Source: Candidatus Scatonaster coprocaballi
Lineage (GTDB): Bacteria > Bacillota > Clostridia > Saccharofermentanales > Saccharofermentanaceae
Assembly (NCBI GenBank): GCA_018064475.1
Contig: JAGHVD010000003.1
Location: forward strand, 1 to 44,547
Direction of reading: 5' to 3'
DNA: 44,547 bases
Each line of letters starts with the position of its first letter. Position 1 is the stretch's first letter. A model generated the notes under the pieces. That model ran no database searches, had not been told where the DNA came from, and worked only from the letters and a program-made list of their open reading frames with translations. A program made the translations under genes and the position numbers. Shown piece by piece: positions 18,645-28,869 of the stretch.

Positions 18645-20000
18645 ATGGATAATCAAATCAAGGTTTTCATTGATCAAGTTTTTCTTCAAGCGAAAGAGGC
18701 TGGTTTCTCCGAGTATGAAATCGTTTATCAGTCTGATATAAGTACAAGTGTCTCGGTGCGTGAAGGCAAAGTCGTACAGTATGAGAATTCAGATATTTCC
18801 AGTATTTCCTTCCGAGGACTATATGGTTCTCAGATGGGATATTCTTCAACCGAAGATTTCAGTCTCGACCAGATCCCGTTTCTGATAGAACAGGCAAAGG
18901 ATAACTGTAAGATTCTTGAACTCAAAGAGAAAGTAACTGTTTACGAGGGTGATCCAGAATATCCGGAGTATAACGGATATAGCGAAGAAATCGCGGATAT
19001 GGGCTACCAGGAGCTCGCGGATATGGCTCTGAAATTTGAGCGAAAACTATTGGACTATGATCCTCGAATCATCGCAGTGGATGAGTGTGCTACATGCTAT
19101 TCTTGTGGCGAATTCTTGATGATGAATTCTAAAGGCCTCTCTTGCTCCAGCCTTGATAATGCTTTCGCAAGTATGATCTATTGTCGTGTCAAAGACGGTG
19201 ATGATGTGCAGACCTATGGTAAGTCTTGGGCATTTAAGAAGAGAAGTGAATTTGATATTGATGCCTGCGTGAAATTCGTTGGTGATCATGCGCTTGCTCG
19301 TATTGGTGCCGCCCCAATTCCTTCTAAGAAGACGAAGATTGTACTTGATAAGGATGCGGCTCGATCGTTGCTGGTTTCTTTTGCAAAATCTTTCTCCGCA
19401 GAGGCGATGCAGAAAGGACTTTCCCGCTTGACAGGAAAACTTGGTGAGCAAATTGCCAATGAGAAGATCACGATTATTGATGAAGGTATGATCGGTGATA
19501 GTTATTTGAATATTCCTTTTGACGGTGAGGGCGTATGCTCGAAAAGAACCGTAGTCGTCGATCATGGCGTCTTCGTTTCACCACTTCATAATCGTAAGAC
19601 TGCCCTTGTTGACGGGGTACAGAGTACGGGCAATGCGACACGTTCCGGTGGTAGTTCTTTGGGAATCTCACCGATGAACTTCTATATTGAGAAGGGCAAT
19701 ACATCTTTGAACGATTTGTTGAAGCAACTAGGAAATGGCGTCTATATCACGGATGTTGCTGGACTTCATGCGGGCATAAATGCCGTTTCCGGTGATTTCT
19801 CACTGATGGCGGAAGGCTTTGTGGTTGAAGACGGCCAGGTTGGTCAGCCAATCAATCAGATTACAATTGCTGACAATTTCTTCGATATCCTTAAGAAGAT
19901 TGAAGTGCTGGGTGATGATGTGAACTATTTTGACTTAGATGCATCGCATATTCAGTCACCGAGTCTACTGATCCCTGATGTGGCTGTTTCCGGCACGTGA
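18645..20000 (+). CDS. tldE: TldE/PmbA subunit of the TldD/TldE protease
   Basis: Non-metal-binding partner of TldD, 451 residues. It shares the TldD fold: SVSVREGKVVQYENS near residue 32 and the C-terminal GNATRSGGSSLGISPMNFY, as in PmbA. It lacks the HExxxH motif, as expected for TldE. The ATG lies eight bases after the tldD stop with GGAG before it, so the pair is co-transcribed. Known TldD/TldE complexes process peptides such as microcin B17 and CcdA; the substrate here is unknown. Confidence 0.93.
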   Translation: MDNQIKVFIDQVFLQAKEAGFSEYEIVYQSDISTSVSVREGKVVQYENSDISSISFRGLYGSQMGYSSTEDFSLDQIPFLIEQAKDNCKILELKEKVTVYEGDPEYPEYNGYSEEIADMGYQELADMALKFERKLLDYDPRIIAVDECATCYSCGEFLMMNSKGLSCSSLDNAFASMIYCRVKDGDDVQTYGKSWAFKKRSEFDIDACVKFVGDHALARIGAAPIPSKKTKIVLDKDAARSLLVSFAKSFSAEAMQKGLSRLTGKLGEQIANEKITIIDEGMIGDSYLNIPFDGEGVCSKRTVVVDHGVFVSPLHNRKTALVDGVQSTGNATRSGGSSLGISPMNFYIEKGNTSLNDLLKQLGNGVYITDVAGLHAGINAVSGDFSLMAEGFVVEDGQVGQPINQITIADNFFDILKKIEVLGDDVNYFDLDASHIQSPSLLIPDVAVSGT

Positions 20001-20003
20001 TCG

Positions 20004-20018
20004 ACGCTTGAGAAGCGT
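20004..20018. other. Small hairpin between convergent tldE and PBP-like gene
   Basis: ACGCTT, loop GAG, AAGCGT: a 6-bp perfect stem. No T-run follows on either strand, so it is a weak candidate for termination. It is the only structure I see in the 42-base convergent gap. Confidence 0.35.
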
Positions 20019-20042
20019 GTGACTGATCCGACTTGGAAAAAG

Positions 20043-21506
20043 TTATAGGATTCTTGGATTTCGATGGTTCTTATTGAATTTGCGTTTCTTTGTCATTCGA
20101 CGGAAAACTGCAATGGCACCAATAAGAATGGCCGCTAGCGCAATGATTGCAATCGACATTATGATGATCGATTTGATGTTCATGCTCTTATCTTTTTCCA
20201 CTTCTTCCGTTTCAACCGCAGTATAGGTAGTGTCTGAAATGGTTACGATCATATGTCCGATCTCGTATTTCTCGTTGTTTGAGAAGGTACGATAGATTGG
20301 AAGTTGAAAGACCTGGTGCGGTTTCTGAGGATCTATAAGTAGAGTGCTCAGATCGATCTCGTGGCTATAACCTCCGCTTGAGAGGGACTGGTATGTGGAG
20401 TAATAGGAGATATGCTCGATATTTACTTCTGTGATCTTCAAATTGGTTCCCACTAAAGATTTCTCAATCTGAGATTTAATGGTATCTACTTTCACATTCA
20501 ATTCTGAAGAATCGATCATGGTGGTTGAGTAATTGGTGAAGCAATACTCAAATAGGCTGATCATGTCATCATAACGCTGCTCTGCATTTGAAGCTCCAGT
20601 CATGACACCTACAAGAATTCTTCCTTCTTTCTCAGCTCCGGCGATGAGCAAATAACCTGAATCATCTGAGAATCCGGTTTTGCCTCCGATATAATATTCA
20701 TAAGCAGTTGATGGAGTGGATACAAATCGATTCGCATTGTTGAGTACACGCGTATCATTATACTTGTTCGTTGCTTCAAGCGTATAGGAGGCAGAGGTGG
20801 AGATAGTCTGGAAATCGGAATGCCTTAACGCTTCTTGAAGGATAATGGCAAGATCGTGGCAAGTAGTGTAGTGTGCGCTGTCTGCTTTGCCGTAGCAATT
20901 TGTAAAATGAGAAGAAGTACAGCCAAGTTCTTGCGCGCGTTGGTTCATTTTCTTTACAAAAGCACTCTCACTTCCGCTAATCTGTATAGCCAGTGCGAGA
21001 CAAGCGTCATTCGCAGATTTCAATAGGCAAGCATTGATACAGTCTTTTACAGTTACCACTTCGCCTTCGGTAAAGCCGATTCGAACAAATTCCTCTGGGA
21101 TGGACTCGTACATTTTCTTGGTGATGGTGATGGTATCAGACATCTCCAGTTCCTCTAGCGCAATCAGAACAGTCAAAATTTGCGTTAATGCTGCAGGTTG
21201 AAATGAGTTTGCGTAGTCATTACCAATCAACATGGTTTCGGAAAGGGTATCGTATAGCAAATATTCCCTGGCTTCAACCTGAGGAAGGTTCTTGGGGGTA
21301 GGATCAAGAAGCGCGTCCATCAAATTCGAAGATTCATTCTGGTTGGAACCTGAACTCTCCTGAATCTCACTTGGTTGCGTCTCGTCGGGAAATGCAAAAA
21401 CAGATGGAATACTCGAAATCCTGAGTACTCCAGAAAAACAAATCGCTAAGATTACACAAAGCGCTGTCGTCAAAGCTTTAAGACGATGATTCATTCTTTC
21501 TTTCAT
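20043..21506 (-). CDS. PBP5-like (D-Ala-D-Ala carboxypeptidase family) pseudoenzyme
   Basis: Membrane-anchored member of the S11 D,D-carboxypeptidase family, 487 residues. A signal sequence or anchor lies at about 10-30, the peptidase domain at about 80-330, a PBP5-C-like domain follows, and a C-terminal membrane helix (about 447-467) precedes a basic tail. SxN is present as S164-A-N166, and KTG is present at 276-278. The SxxK box, which supplies the acylated Ser and the general-base Lys, reads P-A-A106-L-T-Q109: Ser is Ala (GCA) and Lys is Gln (CAA). No other SxxK is near. The protein should bind but not cleave muropeptides, if it does anything with them. ATG 21506 is preceded by AAAGGA; the upstream TTG is unsupported. 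Confidence 0.85.
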   Translation of the reverse strand: MKERMNHRLKALTTALCVILAICFSGVLRISSIPSVFAFPDETQPSEIQESSGSNQNESSNLMDALLDPTPKNLPQVEAREYLLYDTLSETMLIGNDYANSFQPAALTQILTVLIALEELEMSDTITITKKMYESIPEEFVRIGFTEGEVVTVKDCINACLLKSANDACLALAIQISGSESAFVKKMNQRAQELGCTSSHFTNCYGKADSAHYTTCHDLAIILQEALRHSDFQTISTSASYTLEATNKYNDTRVLNNANRFVSTPSTAYEYYIGGKTGFSDDSGYLLIAGAEKEGRILVGVMTGASNAEQRYDDMISLFEYCFTNYSTTMIDSSELNVKVDTIKSQIEKSLVGTNLKITEVNIEHISYYSTYQSLSSGGYSHEIDLSTLLIDPQKPHQVFQLPIYRTFSNNEKYEIGHMIVTISDTTYTAVETEEVEKDKSMNIKSIIIMSIAIIALAAILIGAIAVFRRMTKKRKFNKNHRNPRIL

Positions 21507-21562
21507 CCGAAATCCTTTACCTGTCTGTTCGATCAATCACGTAAAAATCATTGCTTTATCCG

Positions 21563-21591
21563 TTCACAAAATGCTTCCATTCATGTATCAT
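21563..21591 (+). promoter_or_regulatory. Promoter of the miaB-mutS-mutL-miaA-hfq operon
   Basis: TTCACA at 21563-21568, a 17-base spacer and TATCAT at 21586-21591, about 52 bases before miaB, in the divergent gap with the PBP-like gene. Confidence 0.5.
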
Positions 21592-21643
21592 AAAGTAGGT
21601 AAAAACAACGAAATAAATCGAAATAGAAATCGAGGTAATTTAC

Positions 21644-23134
21644 GTGTCAACAGTTATTGTATCGCAAGATGACCTATTGCGCTATCATTCATTGCTTGCT
21701 TCATTAGAAAAGCGAATTTCAGCTATGTCTTCTGAGCTTGGTCATCCACTGACCTATCTTGTCAAAACCTATGGTTGCCAGCTAAATGAATCAGATAGTG
21801 AGAAGATCGAAGGAATCCTTCAGTCCATTGGCTTAATTGAAGCGGAAGAATCAGCTATCCCTGACTTCCTCTTTCTAAATACATGCACGATCCGTGAGAA
21901 TGCGGATATTCGACTATTCGGAAATCTTGGTGCATATAAGATCAATAAGCGCCAGAATCGAGATATGTTTATTGCAGTTTGTGGTTGCATGATGAAACAG
22001 GAAGAGAATGTGGCGAGAATCAAGAAGAGTTTCCCTTATGTGGATGCTTGTTTCGGCCCATCAGATATCCATCTGATTCCTGAAATCATTGAGCAGAAAC
22101 TGAATCAGCGTAAACGAGTCTTCTCCGTATCTGAAGAAGATTACTTGGTGGAAGATAATTTTATTCCGGTCAAGAGGAAACGTAAATTCCGTGCATTGGT
22201 GCCGATCATGTATGGTTGCAATAATTTCTGTACGTATTGCGTTGTGCCTTATACCAGAGGTCGCGAGCGTTCCCGTGATTCGAAGGAAATTCTGAAACAG
22301 CTGAAGTCATTGGCTGAAGAAGGATATAAAGAAGTCATGTTGCTTGGCCAGAACGTGAACTCATATGGCCACGATCGTCCGGACGAGATTTCTTTTGCTG
22401 AATTATTAGAGAGAACTGCTCAGATACCGGGTTTTTCTAGAATTCGATTCATGACTTCACATCCGAAAGATATTTCTGAAGAAGTGATCCGAACGATGCA
22501 GAAATATCCCAACATAGAGCGTCATCTCCATCTTCCTATGCAATCAGGCAGTTCTCGTGTGCTGAAACGTATGAACCGCCATTACGATCAGGAACAGTAT
22601 CTGAAGACAGCATTGTTGTTCCGTGAGTGCCTCCCAGATGCAACCCTGACTACGGATATCATCGTGGGTTTCCCAGGGGAGACGGAAGAAGACTTCCAGG
22701 AAACACTGAATGTGATTGCTAAGTGTAAGTTTGACAGTGCTTTTACCTTCCAATATTCAAGAAGACCCGGCACGAAAGCGGCCGAATACCCGGATCAGAT
22801 TCCACAGGATGTCGTAACAGAACGTTTTGGAAGATTGTTGGAGCTTCAGAATGATCTCACGTTCCAGTCCAATCAATCCATGGTTGGGAAGACCGAAGAG
22901 ATTCTGATAGAAGGAAGAAGTGCGACCGCTCCGGACGTTCTGACCGGACGCACAAATTCCAGTCGACTGGTCAACTTTAAAATCCCGAAAGGGATCCAGT
23001 TGGATGGTAAAGAAATCAATAGTGATGATCCGAATTTCGATGCGGATGAACTGGAAGGAAGACTTTGCATGGTCAAGATTCTGAAGGCAAAGCCTTATTC
23101 AGTAGAGGGTGAATTGGAGCGTTTCTGCGAATGA
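21644..23134 (+). CDS. miaB: tRNA-2-methylthio-N6-dimethylallyladenosine synthase
   Basis: Radical-SAM methylthiotransferase that adds the 2-methylthio group to i6A37 of tRNAs, downstream of MiaA in the same pathway. It has 496 residues. The N-terminal UPF0004 domain carries its cluster cysteines (KTYGCQ, LNTCTIRE, VCGCMMKQ). The radical-SAM motif is C192-N-N-F-C196-T-Y-C199, and a TRAM domain ends the protein. The GTG start at 21644 has GAGG eight bases upstream. The N-terminal extension of about 38 residues before KTYGC is typical of Gram-positive MiaB. It overlaps mutS as ATGA. Confidence 0.95.
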   Translation: MSTVIVSQDDLLRYHSLLASLEKRISAMSSELGHPLTYLVKTYGCQLNESDSEKIEGILQSIGLIEAEESAIPDFLFLNTCTIRENADIRLFGNLGAYKINKRQNRDMFIAVCGCMMKQEENVARIKKSFPYVDACFGPSDIHLIPEIIEQKLNQRKRVFSVSEEDYLVEDNFIPVKRKRKFRALVPIMYGCNNFCTYCVVPYTRGRERSRDSKEILKQLKSLAEEGYKEVMLLGQNVNSYGHDRPDEISFAELLERTAQIPGFSRIRFMTSHPKDISEEVIRTMQKYPNIERHLHLPMQSGSSRVLKRMNRHYDQEQYLKTALLFRECLPDATLTTDIIVGFPGETEEDFQETLNVIAKCKFDSAFTFQYSRRPGTKAAEYPDQIPQDVVTERFGRLLELQNDLTFQSNQSMVGKTEEILIEGRSATAPDVLTGRTNSSRLVNFKIPKGIQLDGKEINSDDPNFDADELEGRLCMVKILKAKPYSVEGELERFCE

Positions 23135-25824
23135 TGAATGATGATCTTCTTACATTTGAAGCCGTCAAGGATGCTGAACTTTCTCCAATGATGCGTCAGT
23201 ATTTTGACATGAAGAAAGAGGCGGGCGATGCAATCTTGATGTTCCGTCTCGGGGATTTCTATGAAATGTTCTTCGACGATGCGATTCTGGTATCACGAGT
23301 TTTGGAATTGACGCTTACATCCCGTGATTGCGGACTTGAGAAGCGTGCACCGATGTGTGGTGTTCCGCACCATTCTTCATCCGGTTATATGCAACGGCTC
23401 ATCACACAGGGATATAAAGTTGCAATTTGTGAGCAGATGGAAGATCCGGCCTTAGCTAAAGGACTGGTTAAACGTTCGATCATACGTGTTCTTACTCCCG
23501 GTACTGTAATTGATACGACAGGTCTGGATGAGAAGAAGAACAACTACTTGATCAGTGTATATAAGATTGGTTGCCAATATGGTCTTGCTGCTGCAGATAT
23601 TACCACGGGTACGATGGAAGCTACACAGTTGATCACAGGAAATACGACGCAACACCTTGTTAATCTTCTCTCTAAATATCGTGCTTCGGAGATGATTTTT
23701 AACGAAGATTTCCGTAAGGATGATGTATTCGGATATGTAACCGATAATCTTGTTGGCGCAGTTACGCTACGTCCCAACGCTGATTTCTGTTGTGGACTTT
23801 CCAAACGAGTGCTTCCGGAAGAGTATCAGCACACGAAAGAAAACAAGAAAGGGAAACTCTCTTTTGCGGAAGAAACAAAGAATATTCTTCTGATTTCAGC
23901 AATTGACGGAATACTTGCTTATCTTGATGAGACACAACAATCGGAAGTGACGCACTTTGCGACAGCTAGGATATTTGAAGTGTCTGATACGATGGAACTT
24001 GATGTTGCGACCAGAACGAATCTTGAGATTACATCAACGATTCGCTCGAAGTCAAAGAAGGGAAGTCTCCTCTGGGCTATCGATAAGACGACGACCTCAA
24101 TGGGTGGACGTATGCTTCGTGACTGGGTGGAAGAACCACTGATCGATGTTCGGCTGATCGAAGCACGTCTTGATGCTGTAAATCAAGCCAAGGATGACTT
24201 TATTCGAAGACAGGAACTTCGTGAGGCATTGATCGGTGTGTACGATATGGAGCGTCTTGCTTCCCGTATCGCACTTTCATCTGTGAACGCGCGAGATTTA
24301 CTTAATCTTCGTAATACATTAAGTAAACTTCCATACATCAAAGAGTGTGCAGAAGCTTTTCATCTTGGAATATTAAAGGATGCAATCAACGATCTGGAAG
24401 ATCTTGGTGACATCTATGAATTGCTGGATGCATCACTTGCAGAAGATCCGCCGATATCCGTAAAAGAAGGTGGCATGATCAAAGAAGGCTACCATGAGGA
24501 GGCCGATCGCTTGCGTCATGCGTCCAAGGATGGTAAATCCATCATTCTGGAGATGGAAGCACGTGAGAAGGAGCAAACTGGTATCAAGAATCTGAAGATC
24601 AGTTATAACAAAGTCTTCGGTTACTATATTGAAGTATCGAAATCGAATGTCTCACTTGTTCCGGATCGCTATATTCGTAAGCAGACGCTGACAACAGGCG
24701 AACGATATATTACTTCTGAAATGAAAGAAGTCGAAGACATGATCGTCGGTTCGACCGCGAAACTCGTGCAACTGGAATATGATCTATTCTGCGAGATCCG
24801 TGATCGGATTGCCGCTCAGGTTAACCGGCTTTTCAAAGTCGCAAATGCAATTGCTACCATAGATGTAGTGATGGCACTGGGTGAACTTGCAGAGCAGAAT
24901 GGGTATTGTCGTCCTGTTGTGGATGATTCTACTGCACTTGAGATCGTAGATGGACGTCATCCCGTCGTGGAGAAAATGCTCAAAGAAGGCGAGTTTGTTC
25001 CCAACGGAATTTCAATGAATGAAGATACTCAGCGCATCATGATCCTGACCGGTCCGAATATGGCTGGTAAGTCGACTTATATGCGTCAGACTGCCTTAAT
25101 CGTATTGCTAGCTCAAATCGGTTCTTTTGTTCCGGCAACGGAGGCACATATCGGTATCGTTGACCGTATTTTTACCAGAATCGGTGCTTCGGACGACATT
25201 TCACTTGGTCAATCAACTTTCATGGTTGAAATGAATGAGGTTTCCGGAATTCTTCGAAATGCTACATATCGTAGTTTGCTTTTGCTTGATGAAGTAGGAC
25301 GAGGTACCAGTACCTACGATGGTTTGGCCATTGCATGGTCAATCATCGAGTTCATTGCAAATCGTTCCATTATGTTTGCCCGTACGATCTTTGCTACCCA
25401 TTACCATGAGTTGAATCAATTGGAGGGCACGATTCCAGGTATTTTCAATGCACATGTTGAAGTGGAAGAGAAGAATAAGGAAGTTAAGTTCCTTCATCAG
25501 ATTGCAGCAGGTGGCACCTCAGACAGTTATGGTATAGAGGTGGCTCGTCTGGCTGGCGTACCAATTGAAGTAGTCGATCGTGCAAATGTGATCTTGACTG
25601 AATTGGATCGCAAGAAAATGCAATTGTCTTATGCAGAGGAAGAGGGCTTCGATGCACCGATGAGCGGTCAGATTCCTATATTCTCTGCAAATCGCGAGAA
25701 TACAGTCGCTTCCGACTCGATTCGTACTGAATTGATCAACCTTGATATCTCAAGATTGACGCCATTGGAAGCGATGAACATCCTCTATTCCTTCATAGAG
25801 AAGGCGAAAGGAAGTGATTCTTAA
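23131..25824 (+). CDS. mutS: DNA mismatch repair protein MutS
   Basis: Recognises mismatches and small loops and recruits MutL. It has 897 residues. The mismatch-stacking GDFYEMF (F43, E45) is in the N-terminal domain, followed by connector, lever and clamp domains. The ATPase has Walker A GPNMAGKST near residue 641, a LLLDEVGRGTSTYDG Walker B/D-loop segment, and ATHYHEL. The C-terminal tail ends in a segment expected for tetramer or MutL interaction. ATG 23131 overlaps miaB by four bases; a second ATG follows directly. The stop overlaps mutL as TAATG. Everything needed for activity appears intact. Confidence 0.97.
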   Translation: MMNDDLLTFEAVKDAELSPMMRQYFDMKKEAGDAILMFRLGDFYEMFFDDAILVSRVLELTLTSRDCGLEKRAPMCGVPHHSSSGYMQRLITQGYKVAICEQMEDPALAKGLVKRSIIRVLTPGTVIDTTGLDEKKNNYLISVYKIGCQYGLAAADITTGTMEATQLITGNTTQHLVNLLSKYRASEMIFNEDFRKDDVFGYVTDNLVGAVTLRPNADFCCGLSKRVLPEEYQHTKENKKGKLSFAEETKNILLISAIDGILAYLDETQQSEVTHFATARIFEVSDTMELDVATRTNLEITSTIRSKSKKGSLLWAIDKTTTSMGGRMLRDWVEEPLIDVRLIEARLDAVNQAKDDFIRRQELREALIGVYDMERLASRIALSSVNARDLLNLRNTLSKLPYIKECAEAFHLGILKDAINDLEDLGDIYELLDASLAEDPPISVKEGGMIKEGYHEEADRLRHASKDGKSIILEMEAREKEQTGIKNLKISYNKVFGYYIEVSKSNVSLVPDRYIRKQTLTTGERYITSEMKEVEDMIVGSTAKLVQLEYDLFCEIRDRIAAQVNRLFKVANAIATIDVVMALGELAEQNGYCRPVVDDSTALEIVDGRHPVVEKMLKEGEFVPNGISMNEDTQRIMILTGPNMAGKSTYMRQTALIVLLAQIGSFVPATEAHIGIVDRIFTRIGASDDISLGQSTFMVEMNEVSGILRNATYRSLLLLDEVGRGTSTYDGLAIAWSIIEFIANRSIMFARTIFATHYHELNQLEGTIPGIFNAHVEVEEKNKEVKFLHQIAAGGTSDSYGIEVARLAGVPIEVVDRANVILTELDRKKMQLSYAEEEGFDAPMSGQIPIFSANRENTVASDSIRTELINLDISRLTPLEAMNILYSFIEKAKGSDS

Positions 25825-27809
25825 TGGGTAGGATTCAGGTTCTCGACACCATTACTGCGAATGCAATTGCTGCGGGTGAAGTAATTGAACGTCCAATGTC
25901 CATCGTAAAAGAATTGATGGAAAATGCACTTGATGCGGGCGCTACGGCTATCACAGTGGAGATTGAATATGGTGGTATCACGTTGATTCGTGTAAGAGAC
26001 AATGGCTGTGGCATGGATGCAGAAGATGCCCAGAATGCTTTCCTGATTCATGCAACCAGTAAGATTCGCTCGTTAGATGAACTCTTTGCTTTACATACTA
26101 TGGGATTCCGTGGAGAGGCATTAGCGAGTATTGCGGCCGCTGCCAAAGTCACCTTGTCTACCAAAGAACCCCAAGCTGAGATGGGTACCTGTGTTAAATA
26201 TGAGGGTGGTCATTTCATCTCGTGTTCGCCTGTGGGTATGCCTTCCGGAACGATTGTAGAAGTGCGAGACCTCTTCTATAATCTTCCTGCTCGATTCAAA
26301 TTTCTGAAGAAAGATCAGACGGAAGCGGGATATATTCAGACTTTGGTTGAACGATTTATACTTTGCAATACGGACGTTTCATTCAAGTTAATTAAGAATG
26401 GTAAGACAGTTCTTCAAAGTCCGGGTAATTGCGATGCGCAGTCAGCATTATATAGCGTATACGGCAAAGAGATCGTGGCGTCCTGTCGCGAAATCAATAG
26501 CGTAATTGATGGGATCACGGTAAAAGGATTTGCCGGACTTCCGAAGATTGCCAGAGCATCACGATCTGAACAGATTATCTTTGTAAACCAGAGACTGATC
26601 CGAAGCAAGACGATCTCTGCGGCCATTGATGCTGCCTATACGAATATGCTCATGAAGGGGAAGTATGCTTTTGTAATTCTTGACGTCTACATGCCTTTTT
26701 CGGATATAGATGTCAATGTACACCCACAGAAAGCCGAAGTTCGTTTCTCGAATGAATCTGTCGTTTATCGTGCGGTTTACCATGCGATTATGAACACACT
26801 TTCTTTGGAATCGATGAGTATCGATTATTCATTCCGAGCGAATTCCGTGGAGAAAACCACGTCAGCGCCTCAAGCCTCTGCAGTTCCAGAGGTCACAAAG
26901 AAACCTACTCCAACAACTCAGAATCAATCGACAACAGTTGGCAAACAGATTGGATATCAGAATCTGTATTTTCATGAGACGCCTAGAAGTACGTATGTGG
27001 CAAAGAAGGAAACTGAACCTACAGAATCTGTAAGTCAAGCGAATGTTACAGAAGTTGATCTTCCTATGGCGCCTAAGGTTGTGTCTCAACCAGCGGAAGA
27101 AGTATCAGTATACAAAGAATCAGAGAAGAACGAATCGGAGAAGACTGAATCCCAAGGAAACGCTCGTCCTCCGGAGATTCCGGTTCAGGATGAGATTCTT
27201 CTTGGAAGCAGAGAAGAAAGTCTACATGAATTGGTCTCTTCGCGTGTCATCGGCACACTCTTTGATACATATATTCTACTTGAATCGCCGCAAAGAACGT
27301 TACTACTTATTGATCAACATGCGGCACACGAGAAGATCCTTTATGAGAAATTGGTTGAGCAAGAATTATCGAAACAAGTCGTCTCGCAACCATTGCTTGC
27401 ACCTGAAATTGTTTCGCTCTCACGCTCGGATTCTGCATTTATCGAAGAGAATACTGCCTCGCTTGAAGCAATTGGATTTGAAATTTCTTCTCTTGGTGAC
27501 GGCGAAATCGCAATTCGTGCGATTCCATCACAGGTGGACGCCAAGAATGTACGCCAGGCTTTCATCGAGATGATTGATGAGTGGATGCATGCAAGTAAGA
27601 CCCGTAATGACGCATTGATCCTTTCTTTAGCGACTGCAGCTTGTAAAGCTGCGGTCAAAGGTCATGATCATTTGCACGATATTGAGATCAAGGGACTACT
27701 GGAAGACCTTGCTACCCTGAAGGATCCCTATCACTGTCCTCATGGACGACCCATTCTCATCCGGCTGTCCGAGAAAGAAATTGAGAAAGAATTCAAACGA
27801 ATCGTGTAA
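25824..27809 (+). CDS. mutL: DNA mismatch repair protein MutL (endonuclease type)
   Basis: GHKL ATPase that links MutS to strand incision. It has 661 residues. The N-terminal ATPase has ELMENALDAGA, DNGCGM and GFRGEAL. A low-complexity Thr/Glu/Lys-rich linker runs from about 345 to 460. The C-terminal dimerisation domain carries the nuclease motif DQHAAHEKILYE, that is DQHA(x)2E(x)4E, from D497, plus CPHGRP near the end. These show a latent nicking endonuclease, as expected in bacteria that lack MutH. ATG 25824 overlaps the mutS stop by one base. miaA follows after 17 bases. Confidence 0.97.
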   Translation: MGRIQVLDTITANAIAAGEVIERPMSIVKELMENALDAGATAITVEIEYGGITLIRVRDNGCGMDAEDAQNAFLIHATSKIRSLDELFALHTMGFRGEALASIAAAAKVTLSTKEPQAEMGTCVKYEGGHFISCSPVGMPSGTIVEVRDLFYNLPARFKFLKKDQTEAGYIQTLVERFILCNTDVSFKLIKNGKTVLQSPGNCDAQSALYSVYGKEIVASCREINSVIDGITVKGFAGLPKIARASRSEQIIFVNQRLIRSKTISAAIDAAYTNMLMKGKYAFVILDVYMPFSDIDVNVHPQKAEVRFSNESVVYRAVYHAIMNTLSLESMSIDYSFRANSVEKTTSAPQASAVPEVTKKPTPTTQNQSTTVGKQIGYQNLYFHETPRSTYVAKKETEPTESVSQANVTEVDLPMAPKVVSQPAEEVSVYKESEKNESEKTESQGNARPPEIPVQDEILLGSREESLHELVSSRVIGTLFDTYILLESPQRTLLLIDQHAAHEKILYEKLVEQELSKQVVSQPLLAPEIVSLSRSDSAFIEENTASLEAIGFEISSLGDGEIAIRAIPSQVDAKNVRQAFIEMIDEWMHASKTRNDALILSLATAACKAAVKGHDHLHDIEIKGLLEDLATLKDPYHCPHGRPILIRLSEKEIEKEFKRIV

Positions 27810-27826
27810 TAGGTGGAAGAGATCAG

Positions 27827-28771
27827 ATGGATGCAGAGCAATTCTATAATCAAACCGGATATCACGCGATTCCAGTGATTTGCGGACCAACGGCAAGCGG
27901 AAAGACTGGTTTATCCATCCGTCTGGCCCAAAGTGTCAATGGTGAGATCATATGTTGTGATTCCATGCAGATCTATCGTCATCTTTCAATCGGTACGGCC
28001 AAGCCAACAGCTTTCGAACAATCGCAGGTACCACACCATTTGATCGATCTAGTAGAACCTGATGTCTCTTTCAATGTTGCTTCGTATTTGGAAGCAGCGT
28101 ATGCAAGCATCGAAGCCTTACTAGCCAAGGGGCATATGCCTGTCTTCTGTGGAGGAACCGGTCAATATGTCCAGGCACTCCAGAAAGGATTCTCATTCGA
28201 TCAGGCACCCATCGACAGAAGTGTAGAAGAGAAGATTCGACTGGAGTATGAGGAGAATGGTATCGATTCTATCTATCAACGATTGATCACCTTGGACCCT
28301 GAATGTAAGGAGAAGATTCACCCCAATAATACGAAGCGAGTGATTCATACTTTGGCTCTCTTATCATCCTTACAAACGACGACAAAAGAAATCCGAGCAC
28401 GCTCCGTAGCGGACGGAGCACGCTATCCTTTTCAATTGTTCTGCATCGATTGGCCAAGAGATGTTCTATATCAAAGAATTAACCTTCGGGTCGATCAAAT
28501 GGTGAAAGAAGGTATTCTTGATGAAGCAGAATGGCTCTTTCATCAGAATTATCCAGCAGATGTCACGGCCATGCAAGCAATTGGATATAAGGAGTTTTTT
28601 CCTTATCTCAAAGGAGAATCTTCACTTGAAGAATGTATTGATCTTCTTAAACAACATACGAGAAACTATGCCAAACGCCAACTCACGTGGTTCCGTCATA
28701 TGGACAATATTACTTGGATTCCAGGAGATGAATTGGAGTCATATAATCCTTTGTTATTGATCAGCCAATAA
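27827..28771 (+). CDS. miaA: tRNA dimethylallyltransferase
   Basis: Transfers dimethylallyl to A37 of tRNAs reading UNN codons, making the substrate of MiaB. It has 314 residues. The P-loop is GPTASGKT (about 20-27), followed by CDSMQIYRHLSIGTAKP, the HHLID segment, and the late AIGYKEFFPYL and TRNYAKRQLTWFR. ATG 27827 is preceded by GGTGGAAGAG. It sits between mutL and hfq, a common arrangement. Placing both i6A37 enzymes in one operon with mismatch repair is typical of Firmicutes. Confidence 0.96.
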   Translation: MDAEQFYNQTGYHAIPVICGPTASGKTGLSIRLAQSVNGEIICCDSMQIYRHLSIGTAKPTAFEQSQVPHHLIDLVEPDVSFNVASYLEAAYASIEALLAKGHMPVFCGGTGQYVQALQKGFSFDQAPIDRSVEEKIRLEYEENGIDSIYQRLITLDPECKEKIHPNNTKRVIHTLALLSSLQTTTKEIRARSVADGARYPFQLFCIDWPRDVLYQRINLRVDQMVKEGILDEAEWLFHQNYPADVTAMQAIGYKEFFPYLKGESSLEECIDLLKQHTRNYAKRQLTWFRHMDNITWIPGDELESYNPLLLISQ

Positions 28772-28869
28772 GATATACGAAACAAGAATAAAATCGCGCT
28801 TATATCATGCAGACGCATGAAAATATAGATGCTATAGTTGGAGTACATTATTTAAGGAGGTATTCCAAC

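Noticed and set aside
23131-27809. Possible disruption of mutS or mutL (mutator genotype)
   Set aside because: Both frames are complete and all ATPase, mismatch and nuclease motifs I looked for are present.
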